From contig CBDCBQ010000003.1 in NCBI GenBank assembly GCA_965214415.1, positions 2,976,001 to 3,040,000 of the forward strand: a stretch of 64,000 nucleotides of DNA, given 5' to 3'. Below the pieces are notes generated by a model. That model saw only the letters and a list, made by a program, of their open reading frames with translations, did no database searches and was not told where the DNA came from. The position numbers and the translations under genes are program-made. The DNA is from RH-AL1 sp965214415 (GTDB lineage Bacteria; Pseudomonadota; Alphaproteobacteria; Rhizobiales; Beijerinckiaceae). This document shows positions 17,568-26,361 of the stretch, one piece after another (positions within the stretch are counted from its first letter, which is position 1; the number at the start of each line of letters is the position of its first letter).

Positions 17568-19172
17568 ATGCGGCGGCTCGCGGCAATGGCTGACCGGTCA
17601 CCGTCGCGCGAAATGGCGCGGCGTCTGACGACCGTCGCGATCCTCGCGGTCGCGACCGCGTTCTCGGCAAGCCAGATCGCCTCGGCGGAGATCGCGACCA
17701 GGACCAGCCCGCCTGTCGCCGTCAGCCGCGTGGCGCCGGATCGGCAGGCGCTGATCGTGGCCGCGGGTCATCCGCCGGCGGAGGCCGACGCGGCGCGCTA
17801 CAGCGAACTGCTGCGCCTGCTCGGCTTCCAGGTGACGCTGGCAGCGGCCGACACCCGGCCGGAGATCAAAGGCGCGTTCGCCACCTTCGCCGCGCAGGTG
17901 AAGCCCGGTGGCGAGGTCGCCGTGTTCGTGCTCGGCGGCCTGCTGCCGAAAGACGACGATCTCTACCTGTTCGCCTCGGATGCCGAGCCGCCGCTGGAGG
18001 TCTATCCGAGCGAGGGGCTGCGGCTTGCCGACGCGATGCGGCCGATCGCGGACCGCGGCCCGCGCGACACGGTGCTGTTCGTCGATCTCTGCCGCCCAGC
18101 GCACGGGCAGGCCTGCCACATTGGCGCCGCCACGGTGCCGGACGGCGTCAGCGCCATCGTCGGCGTGCGCCAAAAGCCGATTGAGACCGGCGAGCCCGTC
18201 GCGGGCGTCGCGTCGTTGGGCGGCGAACTGTTGTCGCTGATGCGGCAGGAGAACCTCAGCGATCTCGCGCTCTACGGCGCTCTCGCGAAATCGCTCGCTG
18301 GCACCAACATGGGCGTGGCCGCGACGCCGAGCCTGAGCCGGAACTTCGCGTTCCTGCCGACCGGCTTTTTCGCGGGACTGCCCACCGCGTGCAACCGCGT
18401 CGATCCCTCCGCCACGGCCGAGAGCCTGCGGAGCGGCGCGTCGGTCGAGCCGCTCGTGTCGGCCTGCGTGCAGGCGGCGGCGACATGGGCGGCGTGGCCC
18501 TGGTTCAAGGATCGGCTCGCGGCGGCACGCGAGCAGGCCGCGTTCCAAGCCGCGGCACGCGGCTGCCGTTCCGCGCCGATCGCCGCCGACCTCGCCGCGT
18601 ACCCCGACGGGCGCTATGCGAGCGCGGTGCACCAGATCGACGACGCGTGCGCGGCCAATCGTCGGCGCGCGGCCGAAGTCGCGCCGGCACCGCCGCCGCC
18701 AGCTCTGCCTGAGCCTGAGACAACGGCGACGACTTGCACGGTCGGCGGCCTCGATCCCGCCGGCATCAACTGGCTTGCGTTGCGGAGCGCGCCCAGCCTC
18801 AGAGCGCCGTGGTCGACCACGCAGATGGGGCCCGGCACGGTCGTCAACGTGCTCGGCCGCGCCGATCAGTGGGCGCACGTGCAGCTCGCCTCCGGGGAGA
18901 TGGGCTGGGCCAACGGCAAGTTCCTGATCTGCAATGGCGCGAGGCCGCGCGCGGCGCCAGGCGGCTGCATCGTCGACGGTCTCGATCCGATGGGCGACAA
19001 TTGGCTTGCCCTTCGCAACAGTCCGGATTCGAGAGCGCCGTGGTCGCAGCGCCATATGGGCCCGGGCACGCCGCTGGACGTGTTCGGGAGATCGGGGCCG
19101 TGGCTCCACGTGCGTCTCGATACGGGCGAAGTCGGCTGGGCCTCGAGCCGCTACGTGCGATGCGGGCGCTGA
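17568..19172 (+). CDS. Exported pseudo-caspase with two SH3-like repeats (copy 1)
   Basis: A 534-residue protein. A signal peptide (about 20-40) precedes a caspase-like alpha/beta domain (about 55-260): RQALIVAAGHPPAEADAARY, EVAVFVLGGLLPKDDDLYLF and TVLFVDLCRPAHG. The catalytic Cys position (DLCR) is kept, but the expected AGHG histidine is replaced by VLGG, so peptidase activity is doubtful. Residues 388-450 and 464-534 are two SH3-like repeats, each with GLDP, NWLALR and APWS, ending in a Gly-Trp-Ala turn. Such domains often bind peptidoglycan. The next gene is a divergent paralogue. Confidence 0.78.
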   Translation: MRRLAAMADRSPSREMARRLTTVAILAVATAFSASQIASAEIATRTSPPVAVSRVAPDRQALIVAAGHPPAEADAARYSELLRLLGFQVTLAAADTRPEIKGAFATFAAQVKPGGEVAVFVLGGLLPKDDDLYLFASDAEPPLEVYPSEGLRLADAMRPIADRGPRDTVLFVDLCRPAHGQACHIGAATVPDGVSAIVGVRQKPIETGEPVAGVASLGGELLSLMRQENLSDLALYGALAKSLAGTNMGVAATPSLSRNFAFLPTGFFAGLPTACNRVDPSATAESLRSGASVEPLVSACVQAAATWAAWPWFKDRLAAAREQAAFQAAARGCRSAPIAADLAAYPDGRYASAVHQIDDACAANRRRAAEVAPAPPPPALPEPETTATTCTVGGLDPAGINWLALRSAPSLRAPWSTTQMGPGTVVNVLGRADQWAHVQLASGEMGWANGKFLICNGARPRAAPGGCIVDGLDPMGDNWLALRNSPDSRAPWSQRHMGPGTPLDVFGRSGPWLHVRLDTGEVGWASSRYVRCGR

Positions 19173-19272
19173 TCAGCCGCGCATCGAGCATCCGCGAGTG
19201 TGGCAACAGCGTTCTAGTCGCGCCGACGCGCAGCAGCTAGTGTCGCGCAACCTGTCCGCGTAAGTCGGTCCC

Positions 19273-20940
19273 ATGCGTCATTTTTTTCTCGTTTTGATTT
19301 CAGCGCTCGCGATCTTGCCGTTGGCCGCGCGGGAAGAGACCAGCCTCGTCTTCACGCCCGTGATGACCAGCACCGCGACGCCGAGCCGGCGGGCGCTGAT
19401 CGTCATTCCCGCCTTCAGCGGCGGCGGCATGACTCCGCGTGGCGCGCTCGCGGGGTCGGATGCCCTGGCCTACCGCGACACGCTCCGCCTGCTGGGCTTT
19501 TCCGGCATGGTGGTCTCCGCCATCACCCGGCCGGCCCTGCGCGATGCGATCCGCGGCTTCGCGGACAGCGTGCCGCACGATGCCGAGGTCGCCGTGTTCG
19601 TGCTGGGCGCGGTGATCCCCGCCGGCGGCAAGCTCTACGTGCCACCGTCGGATGTCTTGCCCAGCGACCGTACACCGGAGCGCATTCCGACCGCCGGGCT
19701 CGACCTGGCGGCAATCCTGAACGTGATCGGCGGGCGCGGGCCGAAGGAGGTCGTCGCCATCGTCGACGAGTGCGGAGGCGGCGAAGCCAAGCCCGCCTGC
19801 GAGATCGGGCCGAGCACGATCCCAGACGGCGTCAGCGCGATCGTGGCGCGCCGCGTGCCGACACCCAGCGGCGGCGATCCGGTGGCTGGTATCGCCACCG
19901 TCCGGCAGGAGCTGCTGCCGCTGATGCGCGAGCCGGGCCTCGATGTCCTAGACCTCTACGGCCGGCTGAAGACGAAGCTCGCGGGGACCAACGACGGCGT
20001 CGTCGCGACGGCGGCGCTGTCGCGCAGCTTCGCCTTCATGCCAGCCGATTTCTTGGCCGGGCTGCCGATCGAATGCAACCGGGTCGATCCGGCGACGCCG
20101 GCCGACACACTGCGGCGATCCGGATCGATGGCCCCGCTGGTCTCGTCGTGCGAGCGCGCGGCGGCGACCTACGATTTTTCACCCTTCTTCAAGGAGAAGC
20201 TCTCGATCGCGCGAGAGCAGCTCGCCTTCCAGAAGGCAGTGGCCGGGTGCGGTGGAGGCGCCACGGCCGCCTACCTTGATGCTTACCCGGGCGGCAACTA
20301 TCGCTTTGCTGTCGATGAACACCGCAGCTCGTGCGAAGGCGCAGCGCAGCCCCCCGCACCTGTCGCGCAGCCGCAATCGCCCGCGAGCGCCACGCCGGAT
20401 GCGCAGGATCAATCCGCGGACGACACCAGGCAAACGCAGCCCAAACAAGTCTACGTCATCGACGACGTCCCAGGGAGCGTCCTAAATCTGCGGGATGGTC
20501 CAGGAATTCACTTCAGAATGCTAGCCGCCATGCCGGCAGGCTCGGAAGCGTCCACCGAAGGGGAATGCCGCAAGGAAGACCCTTCCGACAAGTTGCCTTG
20601 GTGCCAGGTCACATGGCGCGGCGTCTCCGGATGGGCATCCGCATGTTGCTTTGCGCCCAAAGCTTCGGTGACCACCAATGATGGAGCGTGGGGCATCTTT
20701 GAAGTGCCAGACAATGTACCAGGCGGCATGTTGAACTTGCGAGCGAGCGCCAGCTACAAGTCGCGACTCGTGACTCCCATCCCGGCGGGATCGAAGTATC
20801 TGCGCGTCCAGCAGTGTCGAATGCCATCGGATCACAAGGGCAGGCCATATTGCCGGATCCGCTGGCAATCGTTCGATGGTTGGGCCTCAAGCTACTACCT
20901 CGAGCCGAGCGTCGCGACTCAAGCGGGCGATCGGAGGTAA
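19273..20940 (+). CDS. Exported pseudo-caspase with two SH3-like repeats (copy 2)
   Basis: A 555-residue paralogue of the preceding gene. After a signal peptide (1-20) come RRALIVIPAFSGGG, EVAVFVLGAVIPAGGKLYVP and VVAIVDECGGGEAKPACEIG, the same caspase-like frame with the active-site histidine missing and a Cys retained. A shared block (FAFMPADFLAGLPIECNRVD) aligns with copy 1. The C-terminus has SH3-like repeats at about 393-460 and 472-545 (SVLNLRDGPGIHFRML, MLNLRASASYKSRLV), richer in cysteine than in copy 1. The last third has lower GC than the rest of the locus, possibly a separately acquired domain. It is the last gene of the run. Confidence 0.78.
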   Translation: MRHFFLVLISALAILPLAAREETSLVFTPVMTSTATPSRRALIVIPAFSGGGMTPRGALAGSDALAYRDTLRLLGFSGMVVSAITRPALRDAIRGFADSVPHDAEVAVFVLGAVIPAGGKLYVPPSDVLPSDRTPERIPTAGLDLAAILNVIGGRGPKEVVAIVDECGGGEAKPACEIGPSTIPDGVSAIVARRVPTPSGGDPVAGIATVRQELLPLMREPGLDVLDLYGRLKTKLAGTNDGVVATAALSRSFAFMPADFLAGLPIECNRVDPATPADTLRRSGSMAPLVSSCERAAATYDFSPFFKEKLSIAREQLAFQKAVAGCGGGATAAYLDAYPGGNYRFAVDEHRSSCEGAAQPPAPVAQPQSPASATPDAQDQSADDTRQTQPKQVYVIDDVPGSVLNLRDGPGIHFRMLAAMPAGSEASTEGECRKEDPSDKLPWCQVTWRGVSGWASACCFAPKASVTTNDGAWGIFEVPDNVPGGMLNLRASASYKSRLVTPIPAGSKYLRVQQCRMPSDHKGRPYCRIRWQSFDGWASSYYLEPSVATQAGDRR

Positions 20941-21015
20941 TGTCTATAACGAGGTAGGAACGGCATTAACGTCTTTCGGACATGCGGTGGTTCGAAATAG
21001 CAGTCGTCTCGACCG

Positions 21016-21464
21016 TCATACCGTCTTGCGGTCGTGCCCGGTGGCGACGATGCCGGCGGTCGAGGCCCATTCCTCCAAGTCGCGCTTGCCGATCGCCGCC
21101 GCCATCATGGCCGGGAACAGGTCGGGCGTGCAGGCGAAGGAGGGGACGCCAAGTGCCGCGAGCCGGGCCAGTTCCAACGGGCTCCTGTTCGATCTCGTCG
21201 GGCGAAGCGAGGTTGGCGAGCCAGTGCGCCTGCGGGAGATCGATGAAGCGCGCCGACACGCCGGCGGCGATCGAGTCGCCGCCTCGAGCGACCGCGATCG
21301 CGAGCACGCCGAGCGCGTGCTTGCACGGGAACTCGCGGCTCGGGCAGGAGCGCTTGCTGGCTGAGCCGTCGCGTGCGGCGACGACCCGATAAGGATCCTT
21401 GCCGCTGCCTTGGATCTCGCCCCAGACCTGGAAGACCCTGGCGACGTCGCGCGACTCGAAAGGC
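21016..21464 (-). pseudogene. Collapsed remnant of a SWIM zinc-finger/VWA gene cluster
   Basis: On the minus strand, about 21460-21320 reads VFQVWGEIQGSGKDPYRVV followed by RSCPSREFPCKHALG, the Cx(n)CxH signature of SWIM zinc-finger proteins. It then runs directly into RFIDLPQAHWLANLASP. After a frame change near 21185 it reads LAALGVPSFACTPDLFPAMM and KRDLEEWASTAG, which I recognise as the C-terminus of VWA proteins from the SWIM/MoxR-ATPase/VWA cluster, ending at a TGA at 21016-21018. The whole operon seems collapsed to 450 bases by deletion. The left end abuts pufC. Assigning the middle part to a third gene is a guess. Confidence 0.55.
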
Positions 21465-22547
21465 CTATCGAGCAGCGCTCCGCGCCGATTTCGCCGGCTC
21501 GGGCGAGCCCTTCAGCTCCGGGAAGTCCTTCGCCATGCTGACGCCGAACAAAGGTTTGTAGACGCCGTTGTGACAGGTGGCGCAGTAAACCTTGGGCGCG
21601 TCGCCCAGCGCCGGGCCAAGGCGTGACGCCGGAAACGTCTGGCGCAGCGGGTCGAGATAGGCGTTGTTGATGTCGCGCACCATGCGGATGCCGTACCAGG
21701 CCGTCACCCGTTGCGGCGGACTGCCGGCCCAGCTGTAGAACGATCTCGTGTTATGACAGAAATCGCAGTTCACGCCGAGTGACTTGGCGAACACCATCAT
21801 CAACGCGTAAGTCCATTCGGTCTGCTTGATCGAATAATGGTCGCCGGTCGGCAGAGGGGTGTGGGACGATACGCTGATCTGGTCGCTCTGCTCGAGAAAC
21901 GGCGTGAAGGGATCGAGCGGAAGCGCCGACCCGCCCGTCGGCTCCGACGGATGGTTCTTGCCGGCCGGCATTTGCGCGAAACCGGCGGCTTGTCGCGGGC
22001 CGGGATTGCTGAACCAGACGTTCGGCGGCACCAGCTGGCCGCGGTGGCAGGTGTAGCACGTGACGCCGGTCTTCGCGACGTGCGCGGTCCAATCCGCGTT
22101 GATGTGGCGCGTCATCTGCAGCATCCGACGCGCGACGACCTTGGTGTAGAGCGAGTCGTCGGCGAAATTGTTGAGGTTGTGGCAGGCGGCGCACCCCTGC
22201 GTGGGCGCCACCCAGCGCGCCATCGACACCATCAGCCGGGTGAACTCGCCCGTCGGGACATCGCCGAGCACCTTGAGGTTCTGGTAGACCGTCCCGGCCT
22301 TCGGTCCCTCGTCGCCCGCATAAGGTACCGACACCGGGATTGCGTTGTCGACGACCGCGTCCGCCAATGATTTCGAGTTATACAGCAGGTCCAGGCCCGT
22401 GCCGCGATAGCCGTGCTGCACCGCGTTCGTTTTCGGAATGCCGAAGACGCCGTAACCAATGAAGCAGACGACAGCGACGGCGACGATCACGTAGGCGCCG
22501 ACGACGGCACCGCCGAAAACCATGCCCAGGCGTCCCGGGACGTTCAT
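21465..22547 (-). CDS. pufC: Photosynthetic reaction-centre-type tetraheme cytochrome c subunit
   Basis: A 360-residue tetraheme cytochrome with four CXXCH sites: CAACH, CYTCH, CDFCH and CATCH. Family landmarks include YTKVVARRMLQMT, KQTEWTYALMM (Met axial ligands) and VTAWYGIRMVRDINN. An N-terminal uncleaved helix (about 9-35) anchors it. It normally donates electrons to the special pair; here no pufL, pufM or light-harvesting genes adjoin, so it may serve photosynthesis genes elsewhere or act in another periplasmic chain. ATG 22547 has a strong GGGAGG upstream and overlaps a small upstream ORF's stop as ATGA. It diverges from the triheme cytochrome operon. Confidence 0.88.
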   Translation of the reverse strand: MNVPGRLGMVFGGAVVGAYVIVAVAVVCFIGYGVFGIPKTNAVQHGYRGTGLDLLYNSKSLADAVVDNAIPVSVPYAGDEGPKAGTVYQNLKVLGDVPTGEFTRLMVSMARWVAPTQGCAACHNLNNFADDSLYTKVVARRMLQMTRHINADWTAHVAKTGVTCYTCHRGQLVPPNVWFSNPGPRQAAGFAQMPAGKNHPSEPTGGSALPLDPFTPFLEQSDQISVSSHTPLPTGDHYSIKQTEWTYALMMVFAKSLGVNCDFCHNTRSFYSWAGSPPQRVTAWYGIRMVRDINNAYLDPLRQTFPASRLGPALGDAPKVYCATCHNGVYKPLFGVSMAKDFPELKGSPEPAKSARSAAR

Positions 22548-22861
22548 CGCCCGCCTCCCATCCAGGAAGGGGACGCGCGGCGGGGAACCTCGCGCCACAA
22601 CTCGTGCGCAACCACAAGATCGGCCGCCGCACTGTCGAACGCCTCGCTAATGAGCGCCGCGATCGCGCGAGACCTCTTCGTCCCCCCCCCGACGAGAGCC
22701 GCTGCGTCCATCCTTGGTCTCCGCTGTCCCCCGCGCGCCGCCGACATCTGGAGCGCCGATGCCCTCTTCCGAGCATTCACCGAATGACTTTGACACCCTT
22801 TATTCCATGACGCCCAATAAGTTTGCTGATCGCACCCATAAGAAGTTCTAATTTTGAACAA
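22544..22861 (-). CDS. Possible small ORF coupled to pufC
   Basis: This open frame of up to 105 codons ends in a TGA overlapping the pufC ATG as ATGA. Its C-terminal half (SRAIAALISEAFDSAAADLV) looks like an amphipathic helix. The longest start lies inside the conserved upstream element, so internal ATGs at 22747 or 22711 are more likely. No family was recognised. It could equally be untranslated leader. Confidence 0.3.
   Translation of the reverse strand: MFKIRTSYGCDQQTYWASWNKGCQSHSVNARKRASALQMSAARGGQRRPRMDAAALVGGGTKRSRAIAALISEAFDSAAADLVVAHELWREVPRRASPSWMGGGR
22814..22859 (+). promoter_or_regulatory. Conserved 46-bp upstream element, copy A
   Basis: This element lies in the 483-base divergent region between pufC and the triheme cytochrome gene. 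It matches an element at 30585-30630 (opposite strand) at 38 of 46 positions, with two invariant blocks, AAGTTTGCTGAT and ATAAGAAGTTCTA, followed by TTTTGA. AGAAGTTCT is a near-perfect 4+1+4 palindrome. TTTGCT and TTCTAA are about 18 bases apart and could be -35/-10 boxes. It reads towards the cytochrome/groEL/fcc operon. The rest of this intergenic region shows nothing further I can name. Confidence 0.65.
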
Positions 22862-23030
22862 TGCACCTTTCGTGATCAGTCTAGCGCAGGTTGGCCGCGC
22901 GACACCGAGCGTTCCGCCCGACGAATATCACATCGATGCGACCCGAGAGCGGAGCCGAAACCACGCCGAGGCGACATCGCTGGCGGCGGTTTCGGCGGCG
23001 ATCCTCGGCGCGCTTTAAGGGGCCGACCGA

Positions 23031-24662
23031 ATGACGTCGCGCTATGTCGCCGCGGTGACCGCTATCGGATTTTGTCTGCTCGCGCCCGCGACGTATGCCG
23101 CTTGGCCGTTCCTCGATCCCGATACGCGGCCGAGCGCCGTCACCACGGTGGTGCGCAACGATCTCGGCCAGCTCAAGTGGGTGGCGACCGAAGCGACGGA
23201 TTTGACGCCGCTCGAGGCCGAAGGCCGGCGCGTCTATAATCGCGGCGGCTGCTTCTATTGTCATTCGCAATACGTGCGACCGGTGAGCGTCGACACGCGC
23301 GCCTGGGGTCCGGTCACCGCGGACGAACGTCGCTGGGGCCCCGTCGCCGAAGCCGGCGAGGCCGCGCTCGACGTGCCCCACCACTACGGTCCCGGCGGCG
23401 TCGGCCCCGATCTGTCGCGCGAGGGCCTCAAATACAGCGACGAGTGGCACCTCGCGCATTTCTGGAACCCACCCATGATCACCAAAGGGTCGATCATGGG
23501 CGGCTTCTCCGGACTGTTCGACGCGCCCGTCACGCCGATAAACATCGTCGATGACGGCGCCGGCGGCAGCACGCTCGCGCAAACGCCGGAGACCAAGAAG
23601 CTCTTCGATTTCGCGAGCAAGGAACAGGTCAAGCTGACGCCGAATGCCGATGGGCTGTTGTTCGTGCCGATGACGGCGCGGGGCAAAAGCCCTCTGATCT
23701 GGACGCCGAACAAGGAATACGGCGGCGCGACCGTGCGGCTCGTCGCCGAGACGAAGGACATCCAGGCGCTGATCGCCTACATCCAGAAGCTCGGAATGAA
23801 CCGCGGCCAATGGCGGGATCTTGTGATCCCGGAGACCACCGATGGGTCGGACGTCAACCTGCCGCGATCGGCCGATTGGATCGACAAGGGCAAGGCGGTC
23901 TACGAGCGGCGCTGCACGCCCTGCCATGGCGAGAAGGGCGATGGCAATGGCTGGGCGGCGACGTTCCTCTACAAGCAGCGTCCGCGCAACTTCACGTTCG
24001 GCGAGTTCAAGTTCCGGCTGACCAAGGGGCCGCTGCCGACGGACGCCGATCTGCTGCGCACCATCACGCGCGGCGTGCGCGGCACTGCGATGCCGGCGTG
24101 GTTCGAACTGCCGCTGGATGATCGCCTGGCAGTGATGCAGTACGTCAAATACGTGCTGTCGGTCGATAACTCCGACCCGTCGAACGTGAACTATTACTTC
24201 GTCAGCGAGCAGCCGGGTGCGCCGCTGCAAATCGGCACCCCGCCGGCGCCCACGACCGGAATGGTCGCGCATGGCCATCAAATCTGGCTGCAGGCGAAAT
24301 GTTGGGAGTGCCACGGCAAGACCGGCAAGGGCGATGGCGAGAAAGCGGCCGGTCTGAAGGATGATTGGGGGTTCCCCATCCATCCCGCCAACCTCGCGCG
24401 CGGGCAGTTCAAGTCGGGCCCCGGCGTCAGCGATCTCTACCGCACCATCTCGACCGGGCTGACCGGCACGCCGATGCCGTCGTTTCGCGACGCGTTTCCC
24501 GACGCCGATCGTTGGGCATTGGCCTATTATATCCAATCGCTGTCGGCCTTCACGGATCCTCTCACCGGCAACGTCATGCCGATCTCGGCGCAGGATCGCG
24601 CGGCGCTCGACAATCCAAACGTGAGCACGCCGGGGCCCGAGCGGGCGTTCCGTCTGCATTGA
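23031..24662 (+). CDS. Triheme cytochrome c with a CcoO/FixO-like N-terminal domain
   Basis: A 543-residue exported or anchored protein. After a hydrophobic N-terminus (5-24) a CcoO-like domain carries heme site one (GGCFYCHSQYVRPV) and the family stretch GPDLSREGLKYSDEWHLAHF. Two class I cytochrome domains follow, with CTPCHGEKGDG at about 290 and CWECHGKTGKGDG at about 425. CcoO is the membrane monoheme subunit of cbb3 oxidase; fusion with two more cytochrome domains and absence of ccoN here indicate a distinct electron-transfer protein. ATG 23031 has AAGGGG upstream. It is the first gene of an operon with groEL and fccAB. Confidence 0.82.
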   Translation: MTSRYVAAVTAIGFCLLAPATYAAWPFLDPDTRPSAVTTVVRNDLGQLKWVATEATDLTPLEAEGRRVYNRGGCFYCHSQYVRPVSVDTRAWGPVTADERRWGPVAEAGEAALDVPHHYGPGGVGPDLSREGLKYSDEWHLAHFWNPPMITKGSIMGGFSGLFDAPVTPINIVDDGAGGSTLAQTPETKKLFDFASKEQVKLTPNADGLLFVPMTARGKSPLIWTPNKEYGGATVRLVAETKDIQALIAYIQKLGMNRGQWRDLVIPETTDGSDVNLPRSADWIDKGKAVYERRCTPCHGEKGDGNGWAATFLYKQRPRNFTFGEFKFRLTKGPLPTDADLLRTITRGVRGTAMPAWFELPLDDRLAVMQYVKYVLSVDNSDPSNVNYYFVSEQPGAPLQIGTPPAPTTGMVAHGHQIWLQAKCWECHGKTGKGDGEKAAGLKDDWGFPIHPANLARGQFKSGPGVSDLYRTISTGLTGTPMPSFRDAFPDADRWALAYYIQSLSAFTDPLTGNVMPISAQDRAALDNPNVSTPGPERAFRLH

Positions 24663-24715
24663 GCGAAGGCCTTGTCCCCGTGCTCGCACGATGAAACCTG
24701 ATCGGAGCACGGGCG

Positions 24716-26350
24716 GTGGTTGCCAAGCAACTTAAATTCTCCGGCGATGCCCGCGAGCAGATGCTGCGCGGCATCGACATCCTGGCGAAGGCCGTCGCCG
24801 TTACGCTGGGGCCGAAGGGCCGCAATGTCGTGCTCGAGAAGGACTACGGCACCCCGCGCATCACGAAGGACGGGGTGACCGTCGCAAAGGATATCGAGCT
24901 CGGCAACAAGTTCGCGAACATGGGCGTCCAGATGGTGCGCGAGGTCGCGTCGCGCGCGTCCTATCTGGCGGGCGATGGCACCACCACGGCGACGGTTCTC
25001 GCGCATGCGATCGTGAGAGAAGGCGCGAAACTGGTCTCCGCCGGCGTCAATCCGATGGATCTCAAACGAGGTATCGATCTCGCGGTGACGTGCGTCGTCG
25101 AAGACCTGCACGCGAACTCGAGGACGGTCACGTCGAGCGAGGAGATCGCCCAGATCGGCACGATATCCGCCAATGGCGAGATCGAGATTGGTCGCTTTCT
25201 CGCCGACGCCCTGCGCCAGATCGGCGACAACGGGATCATCACCGTCGAGCCGTCGGACTCCTTTGCCAACGAGCTCGAGATCGTCGAGGGCATGCGCTTC
25301 GATCGCGGCTACATCTCGTCGAGCTTCGTCACCGATTTAAAGCGGATGCGCGTCGAACTCGACGAGCCCTACGTCCTGGTCTGCGAGAGAAAACTCTCGG
25401 CGGTGAACGAGCTTCTGCCGTTGCTCGACGCCGTGATGGAGACGGACAAGCCGCTGTTCATCATCGCCGAGACGGTCGAAGGCGAGGCGCTCGCGACGCT
25501 GGCCGTCAACAGGATGCGCGGCGCGTTCAAGGTCGGCGCGGTGAAGGCGCCGGGCTACGGCCCCGCGGGCAAGGCGCTGCTGCAGGATATCGCGATCCTA
25601 ACCGGCGGCCACGCGATCTGCGACGAGCTCGGTATCAAGCTCGAGAATGCCAACATCAAGCTGCTCGGCCGAGCAAGGAGAGTGGTGATCGACAGGACCA
25701 ACACGACCATCATGGGAGGGCGCGGCAGCAAGGCCGAGATCGACGCGCGAATTCGGGAGATCAAGGCGCAGATCGACGGCGACACCTCGGACTACGACCG
25801 CGAGAAGCTGCAAGAGCGGATCGCGCGGCTGTCCGGCGTCGGCGCCGTCATCCGGGTGGGCGGCGGTAGCGAGATCGAGATGAAGGAGCGAAAGGAACGC
25901 GTCGACAACGCGCTGAACGCGACGCGGGCCGCCGTGGAGGAAGGCATCCTGCCGGGCGGCGGCGTGGCGCTGCTCCGCGCGACCCACGCGCTGGACGGAT
26001 GTGAGTCTGCCAACGAGGATCAGCGGCACGGCATCGAGCTTGTGCGGGCGGCGCTGGCCTATCCGGCGCGCCAGATCGCCGACAATGCCGGCGAGGAGGG
26101 TGCGCTCGTGATCGGCAAGATCCTGGATAGCGAAAACTATGGGTTCGGCTTCGACGCGCGGACCGCGGCGTACACGGATCTGATGGCCGAGGGCATCATC
26201 GATCCGACAAAGGTGGTTCGCACATCCCTGCAGGCTGCCGCCTCCGTCGCGGGGCTTCTGATCACGACGGAGGCGATGATCGCCGAACTCCACGACAGGG
26301 TCGAGCTGCCGGGGCATCACCACCACGAAAACATGGACATCGACTTCTGA
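24716..26350 (+). CDS. groEL: GroEL-type chaperonin (accessory copy)
   Basis: A 544-residue type I chaperonin: VTLGPKGRNVVLEKDYGTP, AGDGTTTATVLAHAIVREGA (with the ATPase Asp) and GILPGGGVALLRA are all present, so ATPase function looks intact. It starts at GTG 24716. No groES adjoins. The C-terminus ends in GHHHHENMDIDF rather than the usual Gly-Gly-Met repeats, marking a specialised paralogue. It sits 53 bases after the cytochrome gene and 11 bases before fccA in the same direction, so it may help fold proteins of this island or simply be co-regulated. Confidence 0.9.
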   Translation: MVAKQLKFSGDAREQMLRGIDILAKAVAVTLGPKGRNVVLEKDYGTPRITKDGVTVAKDIELGNKFANMGVQMVREVASRASYLAGDGTTTATVLAHAIVREGAKLVSAGVNPMDLKRGIDLAVTCVVEDLHANSRTVTSSEEIAQIGTISANGEIEIGRFLADALRQIGDNGIITVEPSDSFANELEIVEGMRFDRGYISSSFVTDLKRMRVELDEPYVLVCERKLSAVNELLPLLDAVMETDKPLFIIAETVEGEALATLAVNRMRGAFKVGAVKAPGYGPAGKALLQDIAILTGGHAICDELGIKLENANIKLLGRARRVVIDRTNTTIMGGRGSKAEIDARIREIKAQIDGDTSDYDREKLQERIARLSGVGAVIRVGGGSEIEMKERKERVDNALNATRAAVEEGILPGGGVALLRATHALDGCESANEDQRHGIELVRAALAYPARQIADNAGEEGALVIGKILDSENYGFGFDARTAAYTDLMAEGIIDPTKVVRTSLQAAASVAGLLITTEAMIAELHDRVELPGHHHHENMDIDF

Positions 26351-26361
26351 GGCCGAGGGCG

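Noticed and set aside
21465..22547. A complete photosynthesis (puf) operon
   Set aside because: Only the cytochrome subunit is present; no pufB, pufA, pufL or pufM sequence flanks it.
22779..22790. ATTC-N3-GAAT inverted repeat as a possible BigR/SqrR-type sulfide-regulator site
   Set aside because: The spacer is too short for the ATTC-N8-GAAT arrangement I associate with those regulators, and no matching site was seen at the other operon.
22881..24710. A 609-codon minus-strand frame opposite the triheme cytochrome
   Set aside because: The plus strand has three heme motifs and a good ribosome-binding site; the antisense product has shadow-type composition.
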